Of a stretch of DNA of 57,431 bases, positions 17,469-26,830 are shown one piece after another. Under the pieces are notes generated by a model, which saw only the letters and a program-made list of their open reading frames with translations, had not been told where the DNA came from and ran no database searches. Origin of the DNA: Bacillota bacterium (GTDB lineage: Bacteria; Bacillota; UBA4882; UBA8346). How positions within the stretch are numbered: position 1 is the first letter of the stretch; each line of letters begins with the position of its first letter. Location of the stretch: NCBI GenBank assembly GCA_023435225.1, contig JAEYRX010000052.1, positions 1 through 57,431 of the forward strand. The letters are read 5' to 3'. Position numbers and translations under genes: made by a program.

Positions 17469-17494
17469 GAAACCATAAATACCTAATTGGTTTC
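17469..17494. promoter_or_regulatory. Inverted repeat before the efflux operon
   Basis: GAAACCA and TGGTTTC are separated by 12 bp, about 200 bp before the membrane fusion gene. A GGAAACC sequence also abuts the tetR -10 box, which makes a shared TetR operator plausible. Confidence 0.45.
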
Positions 17495-17696
17495 TAAAGG
17501 TAAACAATTTGTAAAAATCTACTTTACGGCTAAATTTTTACATAAATTTATGAAAGAAAAAAAGGGTTCATACGTTATAGATATATGATAAAAAAGTTTC
17601 AGGTAAAGCACTTAAGGAATATATGTTGGCTTGAAAGTCTGCATCCAAAAAGATTTATTGCAACATATTTTATAGCGGGTAAAGGAGGAGTTTTAA

Positions 17697-18746
17697 ATGA
17701 AAAAACTAATGGCGGGTTTAATTACTATTGCGGTTTTTGGGTTAATTGTATTTACCTTATTTAGTAATAAAGCTAAAATGGAAGCCAAAGCGCGGGGAAG
17801 TAATTTCACTTCTTATCCGGTTTCGGTTGTTTCTTTAACAAAACAGGAACTTAGTAAAAATCTATCTCAAGTAGGAGTAATAGCCGCTAATAATGATGTC
17901 GCAATTGTTGCCGAGACTCAAGGAAAAGCTATTGCGGTTTTGGCTAAGGTTGGTTCATTTGTGCCGGCGGGGTCGGCTATTGTGCAAGTGGATAATGAAT
18001 TACAAAAAGCTCAATATCTGGCGGCTGAAAGTAATTATGAAAAGGCTCAAAAAGATTTCGAAAGGTTTCAACTTTTACATAAGGATGACTTAATTTCGGA
18101 TACTCAATTTGAATCCGCCCGGTTAGCTTTTAAGGCGGCTGAAGCTGAATGTATCGCTGCCAAACGCCAATATAAAAACTCTACAATTACCACCCCCATC
18201 TCCGGTATTATTACCGCCCGCCCGGTGGATGTCGGTTCGATGATTAGTCCCGGTATGCCGGTTGCCAACGTAGTAGACATTACCAAATTGAAAGTAAAAT
18301 TAAATATTACCGAACAAGATGTTTTCAAACTCAAGGTTGGTGATGCGGTTGAAGTAGAAACCGATGTTTATCCGGGGATAAAGTTTTCCGGAAAAATAGA
18401 AAGTATTAGTGTAAAAGGTGATGAAGCTCATACTTACCCGGTGGAAATTAGTATCCCCAACAATAAAGAACATCCTTTAAAAGCGGGTATGTTTGGCCGG
18501 GTATATTTTAATACCGGTTCAGCTGAAAATGTATTGGCGATACCAAGAGAAGCTATTGTCGGCAGTGTTAAGGAGCCTCAAGTATACGTTGTCGAGAATG
18601 GAGCGGCCAAATTACGGGATATAGTAGTAGGTTCCGAATTCGGTACTAATCTGGTTGTTTTGCAGGGATTGAAAGAAGGAGAGGAAGTTGTAATAAACGG
18701 CCAGGTAAATTTAAAAGACAATGTGGAAGTCACGGTGATTAAGTAA
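17697..18746 (+). CDS. RND efflux periplasmic adaptor (membrane fusion protein)
   Basis: This 349-residue HlyD/AcrA-type adaptor has an N-terminal anchor (about residues 5-22), a lipoyl-like half-motif (IAVLAKVGSFVPAGSAIVQVD, in two stretches near 78-98), an alpha hairpin (about 100-155), the second lipoyl half (TTPISGIITARPVDVGS) and a beta-barrel with a membrane-proximal domain. It links the inner-membrane pump to TolC. The ATG follows AAAGGAGGAG. Next comes the RND pump gene, 110 bp downstream, with a heptamer repeat in between. Confidence 0.92.
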   Translation: MKKLMAGLITIAVFGLIVFTLFSNKAKMEAKARGSNFTSYPVSVVSLTKQELSKNLSQVGVIAANNDVAIVAETQGKAIAVLAKVGSFVPAGSAIVQVDNELQKAQYLAAESNYEKAQKDFERFQLLHKDDLISDTQFESARLAFKAAEAECIAAKRQYKNSTITTPISGIITARPVDVGSMISPGMPVANVVDITKLKVKLNITEQDVFKLKVGDAVEVETDVYPGIKFSGKIESISVKGDEAHTYPVEISIPNNKEHPLKAGMFGRVYFNTGSAENVLAIPREAIVGSVKEPQVYVVENGAAKLRDIVVGSEFGTNLVVLQGLKEGEEVVINGQVNLKDNVEVTVIK

Positions 18747-18760
18747 GAAATTATATTTAT

Positions 18761-18793
18761 GCAGGCGAAAGGCAAGAGGCATGAGGCGAGAGT
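18761..18793. repeat. GAGGC heptamer repeat
   Basis: Units AGGCGAA, AGGCAAG, AGGCATG and AGGCGAG repeat with a 7-nt period between the adaptor and pump genes. Other copies lie at 30153, 30661, 44853, 45845, 45930, 52736, 52800 and 56993. Confidence 0.7.
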
Positions 18794-18856
18794 ATAACGA
18801 ACAGACTCATGCTTTAAGCACCTGAACTAATACTGAAACAATAGAGGTACAAAACT

Positions 18857-21800
18857 ATGACCTTAACCGAGCTGGCTATTAAACGGCCATCCTTTATTAT
18901 TGTAATATTTATTGCCTTAACATTGTTGGGTATATTCGGCTATACACAATTAAGATATGAATTACTGCCGAATATCAACATTCCGGTAATTAGTATTGTT
19001 ACTACTTATCCCGGCGCTTCCGCCAGTGAAATCGAATCATCGGTTACCAAGAAAATCGAGGATGCTGTATCCACCATTGATAAAGTGGATGGGATTTATT
19101 CAACTTCACAAGAAGGCGCCTCGATTGTTACCATTGAATTCAAACAAGATGTTAATATAGATTTTGCTCTTCAAGACGCCCAACGAAAGGTTAATCAAAT
19201 AGTGGCTACTCTTCCGAGTGAAGCTAAAACACCTTCTATCCAAAAAATTTCCATGGATGATCAACCCGTACTAAAAATCGGAGCCACTAGCAACCTCCCG
19301 GGAACGGAATTTTATCAATTTATAAAAGATCAGGTAAAACCTAGACTATCGCGGATGGCCGGCGTCGGTCAGATTACGATGATCGGTGGCGATGAGCGGG
19401 AGATAAAGATTAATATTGATTCGCAAAGATTACGTTCGTACGGAATATCGATTGTACAGGTTTTACAAGCGGTTAAAGCTTCCAATATGGATTTTCCAAC
19501 CGGTACTATCAAGGATAAAGACGGGCAGTATGTGGTAAGATTGGCCGGTAAATTTAAATCATTGGAAGAACTAAAACAATTGATTATTGGGAAATCAAGA
19601 GCCGGCGGCGATATCAGACTTACCGATCTGGCCGAGGTTCAGGATGGCCGAAAAGAATACTCCAATATCAGCCGGATTAACGGTAAAACATCAATTGGTC
19701 TTTTGGTTCAAAAACAAACAGACGCTAATGCAGTGGAAGTTTGTAAACTGGTAAGAGCGGAGATTGAAAAATTGCAGGCGGAGAATAAAAATATTAATCT
19801 CCGGTTTGATATAGCTCAAGATAGTTCTCTGTTTACGATTGATTCGGCTAATGCCGTTAAGGAAGATTTGGGGATTGCTATTTTATTGGTTGCTTGCGTA
19901 ATGCTAATCTTTCTCCACAGTATTCGCAATTCAATATTCGTTTTAGTTGCTATTCCTACCTCATTAGTAGCTACAGTAATTGGAATGTGGGCTTTCGGTT
20001 TTTCTTTGAACCTGGTTACTTTATTGGCTTTATCGTTGGTTATCGGTATTTTAGTTGATGATTCCATCGTTGTTTTGGAAAATATCTACCGGCATTTGGA
20101 GGATGGCCAAGATAAACGGACGGCGGCTTTAAACGGCCGGAATGAAATTGGCTTTACTGCTCTGTCGATTACTATGGTTGATGTGGTGGTGTTTGTACCT
20201 CTGGCTATGGTTAGCGGCCTTATTGGCGGTATTATGAGAGAGTTTTCGATAGTAGTTGTTTCGGCCACCTTAATGAGTTTATTGGTATCATTTACGATAA
20301 CTCCCATATTAGCCTCCCGTTTTTCCAAGCTTGAACATTTAACTAAGAACACTTTAATGGGGCGTTTTGGAATTTGGTTTGAGAATATTTACAAATCATT
20401 TACCCAGGATTACTTAAAAGTGTTAAAATGGAGTTTAAATAATAGATGGAAGATTTTACTTTTAGCTGCTTTGTTGTTTGCCGGAGTAATGTGCTTGCCT
20501 TTATTCGGGTTTATCGGTGGAGAATTTATTCCCCAGACAGACCGTGATGAATTTATGGTCACCATTGAATTAGCCCCCGAGACAAAACTAGAGCAGACAA
20601 ATGAGGCTGCGTTGCAGATAGAGAGTATTTTGGCTAAGATTCCCGAAGTCAAAAAAGTTTTCGCAAACGTTGGAGCATCCAGTTCCGGATTTATAGGTCA
20701 ATCATCAAATAATATCGCCGATCTGCATGTAATCTTGGTACCTAAGGAAGAGCGGAAACGTTCAACTGAGGATATTTCTTTGCAAGTGAAGAGAATGGTC
20801 CAAAAAATACCGGGGATTAAAACCCGGGTTAGTCTGGTAAGCATCTGGGGTAGTTCTAATATGACCCCGGTTGCTGTAATAGTAAGGGGACCAAGTTGGG
20901 AGAAGGTTTTTACGGCGGCTAAACGAGTTGAAAAGGTTATGTCGCAGATTCCAGGCACTTCCGATCTTAGATTGTCGGCCGAAGAAGGAAAACCGGAGAC
21001 CCGGGTGGAAATTGATAGGGAAAAACTGGCGGCTTTAGGATTAACAGTTGCTGATGTTGGAACTACTCTAAGGGTTGGATTGACCGGTGATGAAGATTCA
21101 ACTTTCAGAGATAAGGATGGTAATGAATACACTACCAGAGTGGTCTTGGACCAATATGACCGTTCCCGGACGGCTAATGTTGGAAATATGGCGGTTATTA
21201 ACCGTTTTGGCCAATCGGTGGAATTAAAACAGTTTGCCAATATTTATCAGACGGTTGGTCCGACCAAATTACAACGGAACGACCGCGGTTATTCGATTAC
21301 GGTCTATTCCAATGCGATTGGCCGGCCCAGCGGCGATCTCGGAGCGGATGTCAAAAAAGCTTTGGATAAGGAAAACTTCCCGGCTGGAGTCAGCTTTACC
21401 ATGGAAGGCGAGGTCAAAGAGCAGGCCGATTCTTTCCTGAGTCTGGGAGTAGTATTGATAGCGGCGATTATCTTCGTTTATCTGGTAATGGTGGCTTTAT
21501 ATGACTCTTTCATTTACCCGTTTGTAGTATTGTTTTCAGTACCGCTGGGCGCAATGGGCGCTTTGCTGGCAATGGGGTTAACCAATAATTCCTTGAATAT
21601 TATGACTATTCTTGGAATAATAATGCAAGTAGGCTTGGTCAGCAAAAACGCTATTCTGTTGGTTGACTTTACTAATAAAGCCCGCGAAGAAGGACTGGCG
21701 GTAAAAGACGCTTTGATTCAAGCCGGGCAGGAACGGTTGCGGCCGATTTTAATGACTACTTTAACAATGATCCTTGGTATGCTGCCGATTGCCCTCTCCA

Positions 21801-21973
21801 ATGCTCCGGGGGCTGAGTTTAAAAACGGTCTTGGCTGGGCTTTGATTGGAGGATTGACCTGCTCCATGTTAATGACTTTAGTGGTAGTTCCGGTAGTATA
21901 TTATAAAGTGGATCAATGGCGGGGTTCAATGCTTCGTTTTACCAATAAAATTTCCGGAAATAATACCATTTAA
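18857..21973 (+). CDS. RND multidrug efflux transporter (HAE1 type)
   Basis: This 1038-residue inner-membrane pump has the full RND layout: TM1 near the N-terminus, a large periplasmic porter domain, TM2-6, a second porter domain and TM7-12. Proton-relay residues are visible as the paired Asp in LVDDSIVVLENIYRH (about 405) and the Lys in VSKNAILLVDF. The start LAIKRPSFIIVIFIAL is typical of the hydrophobe/amphiphile family. It works with the adaptor before it and TolC after it to expel compounds across both membranes, which itself implies an outer membrane. Confidence 0.95.
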   Translation: MTLTELAIKRPSFIIVIFIALTLLGIFGYTQLRYELLPNINIPVISIVTTYPGASASEIESSVTKKIEDAVSTIDKVDGIYSTSQEGASIVTIEFKQDVNIDFALQDAQRKVNQIVATLPSEAKTPSIQKISMDDQPVLKIGATSNLPGTEFYQFIKDQVKPRLSRMAGVGQITMIGGDEREIKINIDSQRLRSYGISIVQVLQAVKASNMDFPTGTIKDKDGQYVVRLAGKFKSLEELKQLIIGKSRAGGDIRLTDLAEVQDGRKEYSNISRINGKTSIGLLVQKQTDANAVEVCKLVRAEIEKLQAENKNINLRFDIAQDSSLFTIDSANAVKEDLGIAILLVACVMLIFLHSIRNSIFVLVAIPTSLVATVIGMWAFGFSLNLVTLLALSLVIGILVDDSIVVLENIYRHLEDGQDKRTAALNGRNEIGFTALSITMVDVVVFVPLAMVSGLIGGIMREFSIVVVSATLMSLLVSFTITPILASRFSKLEHLTKNTLMGRFGIWFENIYKSFTQDYLKVLKWSLNNRWKILLLAALLFAGVMCLPLFGFIGGEFIPQTDRDEFMVTIELAPETKLEQTNEAALQIESILAKIPEVKKVFANVGASSSGFIGQSSNNIADLHVILVPKEERKRSTEDISLQVKRMVQKIPGIKTRVSLVSIWGSSNMTPVAVIVRGPSWEKVFTAAKRVEKVMSQIPGTSDLRLSAEEGKPETRVEIDREKLAALGLTVADVGTTLRVGLTGDEDSTFRDKDGNEYTTRVVLDQYDRSRTANVGNMAVINRFGQSVELKQFANIYQTVGPTKLQRNDRGYSITVYSNAIGRPSGDLGADVKKALDKENFPAGVSFTMEGEVKEQADSFLSLGVVLIAAIIFVYLVMVALYDSFIYPFVVLFSVPLGAMGALLAMGLTNNSLNIMTILGIIMQVGLVSKNAILLVDFTNKAREEGLAVKDALIQAGQERLRPILMTTLTMILGMLPIALSNAPGAEFKNGLGWALIGGLTCSMLMTLVVVPVVYYKVDQWRGSMLRFTNKISGNNTI

Positions 21974-22002
21974 ATATTTGTTCTTAAATTAAGGAGGGAT
22001 TT

Positions 22003-23364
22003 ATGATGGCAAGAAAAATTATGTTGGGATTGTTAATGCTGGCGATTATGATTTTACCTGGGATGGTTTTTGCCGCTGAGCAGCCTGCCCAATCGCAAGT
22101 AGAGGTTTTAACTTTGGATCAATGTTTGGATCTGGCTCTGGAAAAAAGCCAGAAAATTAAAGAAGCTGATAAAAAAGTAGAGAAGGCGAAAGCGGAACTT
22201 CGAGCCGCCGCCGGCGCTCTTTGGCCTTCTTTGGATTATATGCTCGGGTATAGTAAGTTAAGCGATCCGGTAGTTTTGGGCTCAAAACCGAAAGTAGTTA
22301 ATGGTATACCTGATTTCAACAATTGGGAGACTATCGAAGGTGAAGATTATGGCTACGCTGGTTCAATATCGTTGACTCAGCCTTTATATACCGGTGGAAA
22401 ATTGAGCGGAGCTTTAAAACTGGCCAAGTTACAGCTGGAAATAGCTAAGGAAGATCAAAGAAAAACCAAACAAACGTTGATATATGATGTTAAATCCGCT
22501 TATTACAAGGTCTGGCTGGCTGAGCAGATGGCGGTTGTCGCCCAAACCTCTTATGATAATATGGGTCATCATTACCAGCAGATCAAAAACTTTTATAAAG
22601 TAGGCACCGCCTCTAAGTTTGATCTGCTGCAAGCCCAGGTTCAATGGGAAGGAAAAAAACCGACTGTAATCAAAGCGCAAAATGGATTGGCCTTGGCAAA
22701 ATTAAACCTGATTACTATACTGGGGATTGATAAGAACCGCCAATTTGACGTCACTTGTGACTTGGATAAACTACAGCTTCCTGAGGATATCGCCCAACAA
22801 TACCAGCAAGTTTTGGAGGTAGCTTATAAGTACCGCTCGGAGATTCATCAAGTGGAGATAGGAATTGAAGTTTCCAAAGTTAAAGCCCATATGGAAAAAG
22901 CCGGTTATAAACCAAATGTAGCCTTAACCGGATCTTATGATCGAAAAGGAACCGATTTATCAATGGATGATGACAAAACATGGAAATTGACATTGGGGAT
23001 CGAAGGCAACCTTTTTGACGGGTTTACCACCCTGAATAAAGTGTCGGCGGCTAAAGATGACATAGACCTGGCCAAAATCAAAGAAACCAGTACCCATGAC
23101 CTGATCCGTTTGGATGTTGAACAGTCGTTGCAAGGGTTAAAAGAAAGCTTGGAAACGACTAAAGCCAACCAATCCAACATTGACCTGGCTAAAGAAGCGC
23201 TACGGTTGACTCAAGCCCGGTTTGATGCCGGAATGGCGACTACTATGGATATTATGGACTCGCAGTTGGCTTTGGATCATGCATTAAATGGATACTATGA
23301 GGGAGTATCCTCTTATCTGACGGCGTTGGCTAAGATGGATTTAGCGATGGGGAAAGATCAGTAA
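22003..23364 (+). CDS. TolC-family outer-membrane efflux channel
   Basis: This 453-residue protein has a signal peptide ending at VFAAEQ (about residue 27). It then has two OEP repeats with the usual LTLDQCLDLALEKS start, long alpha-helical stretches (about 45-75, 150-215, 270-300, 360-430) and short beta segments such as GSISLTQPLYTGG and LGIEGNLFDGF. It would form the outer-membrane duct for the RND pump upstream. The RBS is AAGGAGGG. ATG 22006 is an equally good start. A stem-loop with a T tract follows at 23380-23420. Confidence 0.93.
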   Translation: MMARKIMLGLLMLAIMILPGMVFAAEQPAQSQVEVLTLDQCLDLALEKSQKIKEADKKVEKAKAELRAAAGALWPSLDYMLGYSKLSDPVVLGSKPKVVNGIPDFNNWETIEGEDYGYAGSISLTQPLYTGGKLSGALKLAKLQLEIAKEDQRKTKQTLIYDVKSAYYKVWLAEQMAVVAQTSYDNMGHHYQQIKNFYKVGTASKFDLLQAQVQWEGKKPTVIKAQNGLALAKLNLITILGIDKNRQFDVTCDLDKLQLPEDIAQQYQQVLEVAYKYRSEIHQVEIGIEVSKVKAHMEKAGYKPNVALTGSYDRKGTDLSMDDDKTWKLTLGIEGNLFDGFTTLNKVSAAKDDIDLAKIKETSTHDLIRLDVEQSLQGLKESLETTKANQSNIDLAKEALRLTQARFDAGMATTMDIMDSQLALDHALNGYYEGVSSYLTALAKMDLAMGKDQ

Positions 23365-23379
23365 TTTATTAGTTGCAAA

Positions 23380-23420
23380 TAAAAAAGCCGAGTGAATTTT
23401 GGTATTCGCCGGTTTTTTTA
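23380..23420 (+). terminator. Terminator of the efflux operon
   Basis: AAAAAAGCCGAGTGAAT and ATTCGCCGGTTTTTTT form an A/T-flanked imperfect stem-loop. Confidence 0.65.
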
Positions 23421-23517
23421 TTTTTTGAAGTGATTTAAGCATAAAGATAATCTAAAACATTCGGTTTTAAGTTTCTCAAAAATGCTTTGATAATGGTTTA
23501 TAAGTAACATAGCTATA

Positions 23518-23644
23518 TTGAGAGGATTGCCTAATTCATTAAAACAATATTTGATACAACATCTTGAAAGATGTATCCGGGCGACTTATTATATGTTGTA
23601 TAAAATCAAAATCGACGGCATTAGGCAATTATCTGATATTAATC
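23518..23644. repeat. TTGATACAA/CTGGG structured element, intact copy
   Basis: The outer stem pairs ATTGCCTAAT (23526-23535) with ATTAGGCAAT (23620-23629). The inner stem pairs TTTGATACAACAT with ATGTTGTATAAAA. The loop has GATGTATCCGGG. Compared with the copy at 16544, a base pair in the outer stem has changed on both sides (A-T to C-G). The rest of the gap 23645-23860 holds a small hairpin (ACGTGAAA / TTTTCACGT, about 23713-23740). Confidence 0.75.
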
Positions 23645-23863
23645 GCAGATGATTATCTATATTGTTTTATTGTTTTCCATATTGATGATGGTAACAACCT
23701 ATATGAGTATCAAACGTGAAAGTCAGGGTATTTTCACGTAACCCAAATAATATGATTTAAAAGAACCGGAATAAAGTTATGAGTATATTCTTCACTTGAA
23801 TAATATATATTAAGTACAGATTGCTCAATTTGTACAAGTATGTTATGATAGGAGTGAGGAGTG

Positions 23864-24310
23864 ATGACTATGCTTTCTGAGTTAAATTTCTCCGAAGCTC
23901 GCAGCAGATTAACTGAAATTGTCGACCGGGCACAACATTTTGAGATTCCGGTAATTCGACCTAGAAAAAAATCAGAGGATTATAGCGTTATTATTCGGAG
24001 TGATTTATTAAAAACATTACTGTCAAAGGAACAAATCAAGGAGTTTTCTGTAGAATTCTTTAATGAGGACGACGGTTCCGTGACTATTTCTGTGGATCCT
24101 TTTGATATCGCTGTTAATGGAGAAAACCAGGAAGAAGCTGTTGAACAAGTAGTTAATGATGTAATTGATTATGCAAAAGAGTATATGGAACCGGAGAATT
24201 TTCCAATTTATTCTCGGTCACCCAATCGCTTCCTTCATTTAGCCTTGATTACAAAAGTTTTGCTTTGTAACTCCCGGGAACAAGTGAAGGGAATCATGGG
24301 AATTGCCTAA
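23864..24310 (+). CDS. Hybrid Phd/YefM-HicB-like antitoxin
   Basis: 148 residues. The N-terminal half (about 1-60) has the Phd/YefM pattern: LNFSEARSRLTEIVDRAQHFEIPVI, then YSVIIRSDLLKTLL, a DNA-binding and dimerisation fold. The middle (about 66-110) has a HicB-like stretch: VTISVDPFDIAVNGENQEEAVEQV and DVIDYAKEYM, as in the degenerate RNase H fold that neutralises HicA. The stop overlaps the start of a HicA-like gene by 8 bases, the usual coupled toxin-antitoxin arrangement. GTG 23861 is an alternative start. The hybrid architecture is inferred from sequence patterns. Confidence 0.65.
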   Translation: MTMLSELNFSEARSRLTEIVDRAQHFEIPVIRPRKKSEDYSVIIRSDLLKTLLSKEQIKEFSVEFFNEDDGSVTISVDPFDIAVNGENQEEAVEQVVNDVIDYAKEYMEPENFPIYSRSPNRFLHLALITKVLLCNSREQVKGIMGIA

Positions 24311-24527
24311 ATTTAGGGATTTAAAAAATTACTGTGAACGCACCGGTTGGGAATTATATAAAGAAAACGGCGACCATTATTATTACCGTAAAATCCTACC
24401 AAATGGATTGGTGTTAAGAACTAAAGTCAGCCGGGCATTGGGTAAAGAGATTTCTTTCCACTTGTTTCAAGATATTTTAAAAGATCAGTTAAAAATAACC
24501 AAGGAAGAGTTTAATAAAAACTCTTAA
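24303..24527 (+). CDS. HicA-like mRNA-interferase toxin
   Basis: This 74-residue protein has the short dsRBD-like HicA layout: a first helix LKNYCERTGWELYK, then ENGDHYYYRK with the conserved His of HicA, a strand LVLRTKVSRA and a C-terminal helix with FHLFQDILKDQLKI. HicA toxins cleave mRNA. The start is TTG 24303, inside the last codons of the antitoxin gene. There is no in-frame ATG nearby. Confidence 0.65.
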   Translation: MPKFRDLKNYCERTGWELYKENGDHYYYRKILPNGLVLRTKVSRALGKEISFHLFQDILKDQLKITKEEFNKNS

Positions 24528-24544
24528 GAAAAATAAAAAAATAA

Positions 24545-24690
24545 AAGAGCTGATGCAAAAACAAACTTTTGGCCGTTCTGTCCACCTAGGGCTCAAACCC
24601 CTGGGCTAAGCTTAAAAACTTCTCAACCCCGGTTAAGCCGGGCTGGGTGGAAATGAGGGCATTAGTTTTTTTGCTTTTGTAACAGCCCCT
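24545..24690. repeat. GGGGCTGGGT-type palindromic element
   Basis: An outer imperfect stem (GATGCAAAAACAAAC with GTTTTTTTGC) encloses CCACC...CCTGGGCT and CTCAACCCCGG...CCGGGCTGGGTGG. The CTCAACCCC and GGGCTGGGT modules are shared with 29957-30118 and 31047-31218. Confidence 0.6.
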
Positions 24691-24726
24691 CTTATATTGT
24701 GGAAAATAGTTAAGGGAAGTAACTCA

Positions 24727-25587
24727 TTATAGATTTGTTAACTTCTGTCCAGCTATTTCCTCGGTCGTTACACCACGATTAAGATATCTGCCATTTTTAA
24801 AGTCATATTTATCCTTTAAAAGAATTGCTTGTTCCGGACATGAATTAAAACAGGCATAACAAAAGTAACAGAGTATATCTTTTTGCCAGACCGGCTGCCG
24901 GTCAAGGATTTTGATTCTCCCCGAAGGACATATTCTCTCACAAGCACCGCAACCGGTGCAAGTTGAATCGGAATAGAACGGGATAATTGTTTTTTCACTG
25001 GATTTGGCTGCCGGAGCCATAAGTAAGGCGATAAAGCGTTTGAATAATGTCTGAAGCGCCGAACGTTCACTTTTATACTTTGCTTGGGTTAGAATTATAT
25101 CTTCGATCAGATCAAGCTGCTGCTGGACCGCGGATTCCAACTGCCGGACCTGCTCCGCCGAAATCTCAATCAGCCAATTAGCAATCATCTTTTGGAAGCC
25201 GGGAAAAGACTTGGGTACTAGACCACAGGGTGAATTGTTGGCCATATTTAAAATGAAAAACGAATCCAGGGATTTGCCTTTTTTCTGAAGAATCTGTTCG
25301 ATATGGATGTCGGCCGTATAAAAAGTGCCTTTTCTGGTTGCTACGGTAAAAATATACTTAGTTGAATTTAGTTTGAGTTTTTCTAAAAACCTCTTTACCG
25401 GGATGGGCAGTGTTGTCAAGTAAATAGGGAAGATGAACCCTACAGTTTCAGCAGTTGTTTCGATTACATTTTTATCTAAAAGACTTATGATAGGGAGTAT
25501 TTTGGTTTCCGGAATTCTCTTTTGCAATTCTTTAGCTATATGTAATGAATTTCCCGTTCCCGTGAAATAGTAGATTTCAATATCCAT
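24727..25587 (-). CDS. EFR1-type flavodoxin-ferredoxin
   Basis: This 286-residue protein fuses an N-terminal flavodoxin-like domain to two 4Fe-4S centres. The flavodoxin domain (about 1-165) opens with IYYFTGTGNSLHIAK, an FMN phosphate loop. The ferredoxin centres lie about 210-270: CTGCGACERICP and CYFCYACFNSCP. This is the EFR1 layout, common in anaerobes. It is likely a low-potential electron carrier. It stands alone on the minus strand with a good GAGGAGG site. Confidence 0.87.
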   Translation of the reverse strand: MDIEIYYFTGTGNSLHIAKELQKRIPETKILPIISLLDKNVIETTAETVGFIFPIYLTTLPIPVKRFLEKLKLNSTKYIFTVATRKGTFYTADIHIEQILQKKGKSLDSFFILNMANNSPCGLVPKSFPGFQKMIANWLIEISAEQVRQLESAVQQQLDLIEDIILTQAKYKSERSALQTLFKRFIALLMAPAAKSSEKTIIPFYSDSTCTGCGACERICPSGRIKILDRQPVWQKDILCYFCYACFNSCPEQAILLKDKYDFKNGRYLNRGVTTEEIAGQKLTNL

Positions 25588-25762
25588 CTATTAATCCTCC
25601 TCTAATAATACAACTTTTAATCTTTAAAAAGTATTCTTCTATTGTTTTTTGAGAAATCCTTTTATACCTAATAGCGAGAGTTTATTCCTTCTTGCCAGTA
25701 TTTACAGGTTGTTTATGTCTACCTAATCGAGTAAAATGGGTTTTACGAAAGGAGGGGTAACT

Positions 25763-26044
25763 ATGAAAAAGGTTTTATTAACTGTAATGAGTTTTGCAGT
25801 TTTGACCTTGGCATTAGCTTTACCCGCCGTGGCAGCGGTTCCTTCCGGGAATAACTGTACTCCGGTTTTTCCAATTAAATCTGGAAACTGCCCGGCAGCT
25901 TTGCCTGTCAAAAACATTGTGGGAGCCGACCAGTGCCCGCAACTGGATTTTAATAAAATCCTCCAAATGTGTCAGAACAATTTAAGCGATTGTTTTAAAG
26001 CTATTTCTGCTGATCCAAACTGTAGTACCACAAACTGTAATTGA
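25763..26044 (+). CDS. Small secreted Cys-rich protein
   Basis: This 93-residue precursor has a clear signal peptide (MKKVLL, hydrophobic core, PAVAAV near residue 27). The mature peptide of about 66 residues has seven Cys, in NNCTP, GNCPA, DQCPQ, QMCQN, SDCFK, PNCST and TNC near the end. ATG 25763 is chosen because GGAGGGG lies at the right distance; a longer frame from 25736 lacks one. Disulphide bonding or metal binding is possible. I do not recognise the family. Confidence 0.6.
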   Translation: MKKVLLTVMSFAVLTLALALPAVAAVPSGNNCTPVFPIKSGNCPAALPVKNIVGADQCPQLDFNKILQMCQNNLSDCFKAISADPNCSTTNCN

Positions 26045-26056
26045 AGGTAAAGTAAT

Positions 26057-26092
26057 AAAAAAGGCTGCTCATTATAATGGGCGGCCATTTTA
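26057..26092 (+). terminator. Probable terminator hairpin
   Basis: GGCTGCTCAT pairs with ATGGGCGGCC (with G-T pairs) and is followed by ATTTTATTT. Confidence 0.6.
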
Positions 26093-26224
26093 TTTAAATT
26101 TTGAATGAATCAATATTTTTTCGATCAGTTCATATGTTGTGAAAACCCGTGTATAATCTTGACATTAAAGGGTAGTTTGAGTATATTAGTGATTACAATC
26201 TTTTGAACAAGGTACATAGAAAAA

Positions 26225-26806
26225 ATGAGCAAATTATATTGGAAACCGGGGACGATGCTTTATCCGGTACCGGTGGTTCTAGTCACTTGCGGTGATATAA
26301 ACGGGGTAAAGAATATAATAACAATAGCTTGGGCCGGGACGGTAGCTTCCGATCCGGTAATGGTCTCGATCTCGGTCCGACCGGAGCGTTATTCCTACGG
26401 GTTAATCAAAGATACCGGTGAATTCGTCATCAACCTGCCTAGCCGGAAGATGGTCCGGGCGGTCGACTTTTGTGGCGTTGCTTCGGGTAAGAATGGTGAT
26501 AAATTTCTACAAACCGGATTAACACCGGCAGCGTCCAAAAGCGTAAAGGCGCCCCTTATATTAGAAGCGCCTTTATCATTGGAGTGCCGGGTGGACTCTA
26601 CGATAAACTTAGGGTCGCATGAGCTTTTTCTAGCTAGAGTATTGGGAGTGCAGGTTGACGAAGAGTTGATTGAAACCAATGGAAGATTAAATTTAGCTAA
26701 AGCCGACTTGATTACTTATGTGCACGGTCATTATTGGAGTCTAAAAGAAAGTATAGGTAGTTTTGGGTTTTCGGTAAAAAAGGTGAAGCGTAAACCGAGA
26801 AAATGA
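26225..26806 (+). CDS. Flavin reductase family protein
   Basis: This 193-residue split-barrel FMN protein has the usual succession PVPVVLVTCGD, NIITIAWAGTVASDPVMVSISVRPERYSYGLI (in two stretches), FVINLPSRKMVRAVDFCGVASG and a late LAKADLITYVHGHYW. Related proteins reduce flavin or act as rubredoxin or nitric-oxide reductase partners in anaerobes. The ribosome site is weak (AAGGT). A shorter paralogue lies at 13958-14452. Confidence 0.82.
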   Translation: MSKLYWKPGTMLYPVPVVLVTCGDINGVKNIITIAWAGTVASDPVMVSISVRPERYSYGLIKDTGEFVINLPSRKMVRAVDFCGVASGKNGDKFLQTGLTPAASKSVKAPLILEAPLSLECRVDSTINLGSHELFLARVLGVQVDEELIETNGRLNLAKADLITYVHGHYWSLKESIGSFGFSVKKVKRKPRK

Positions 26807-26830
26807 CTCCGTTATAGTGAATTATTGCTT

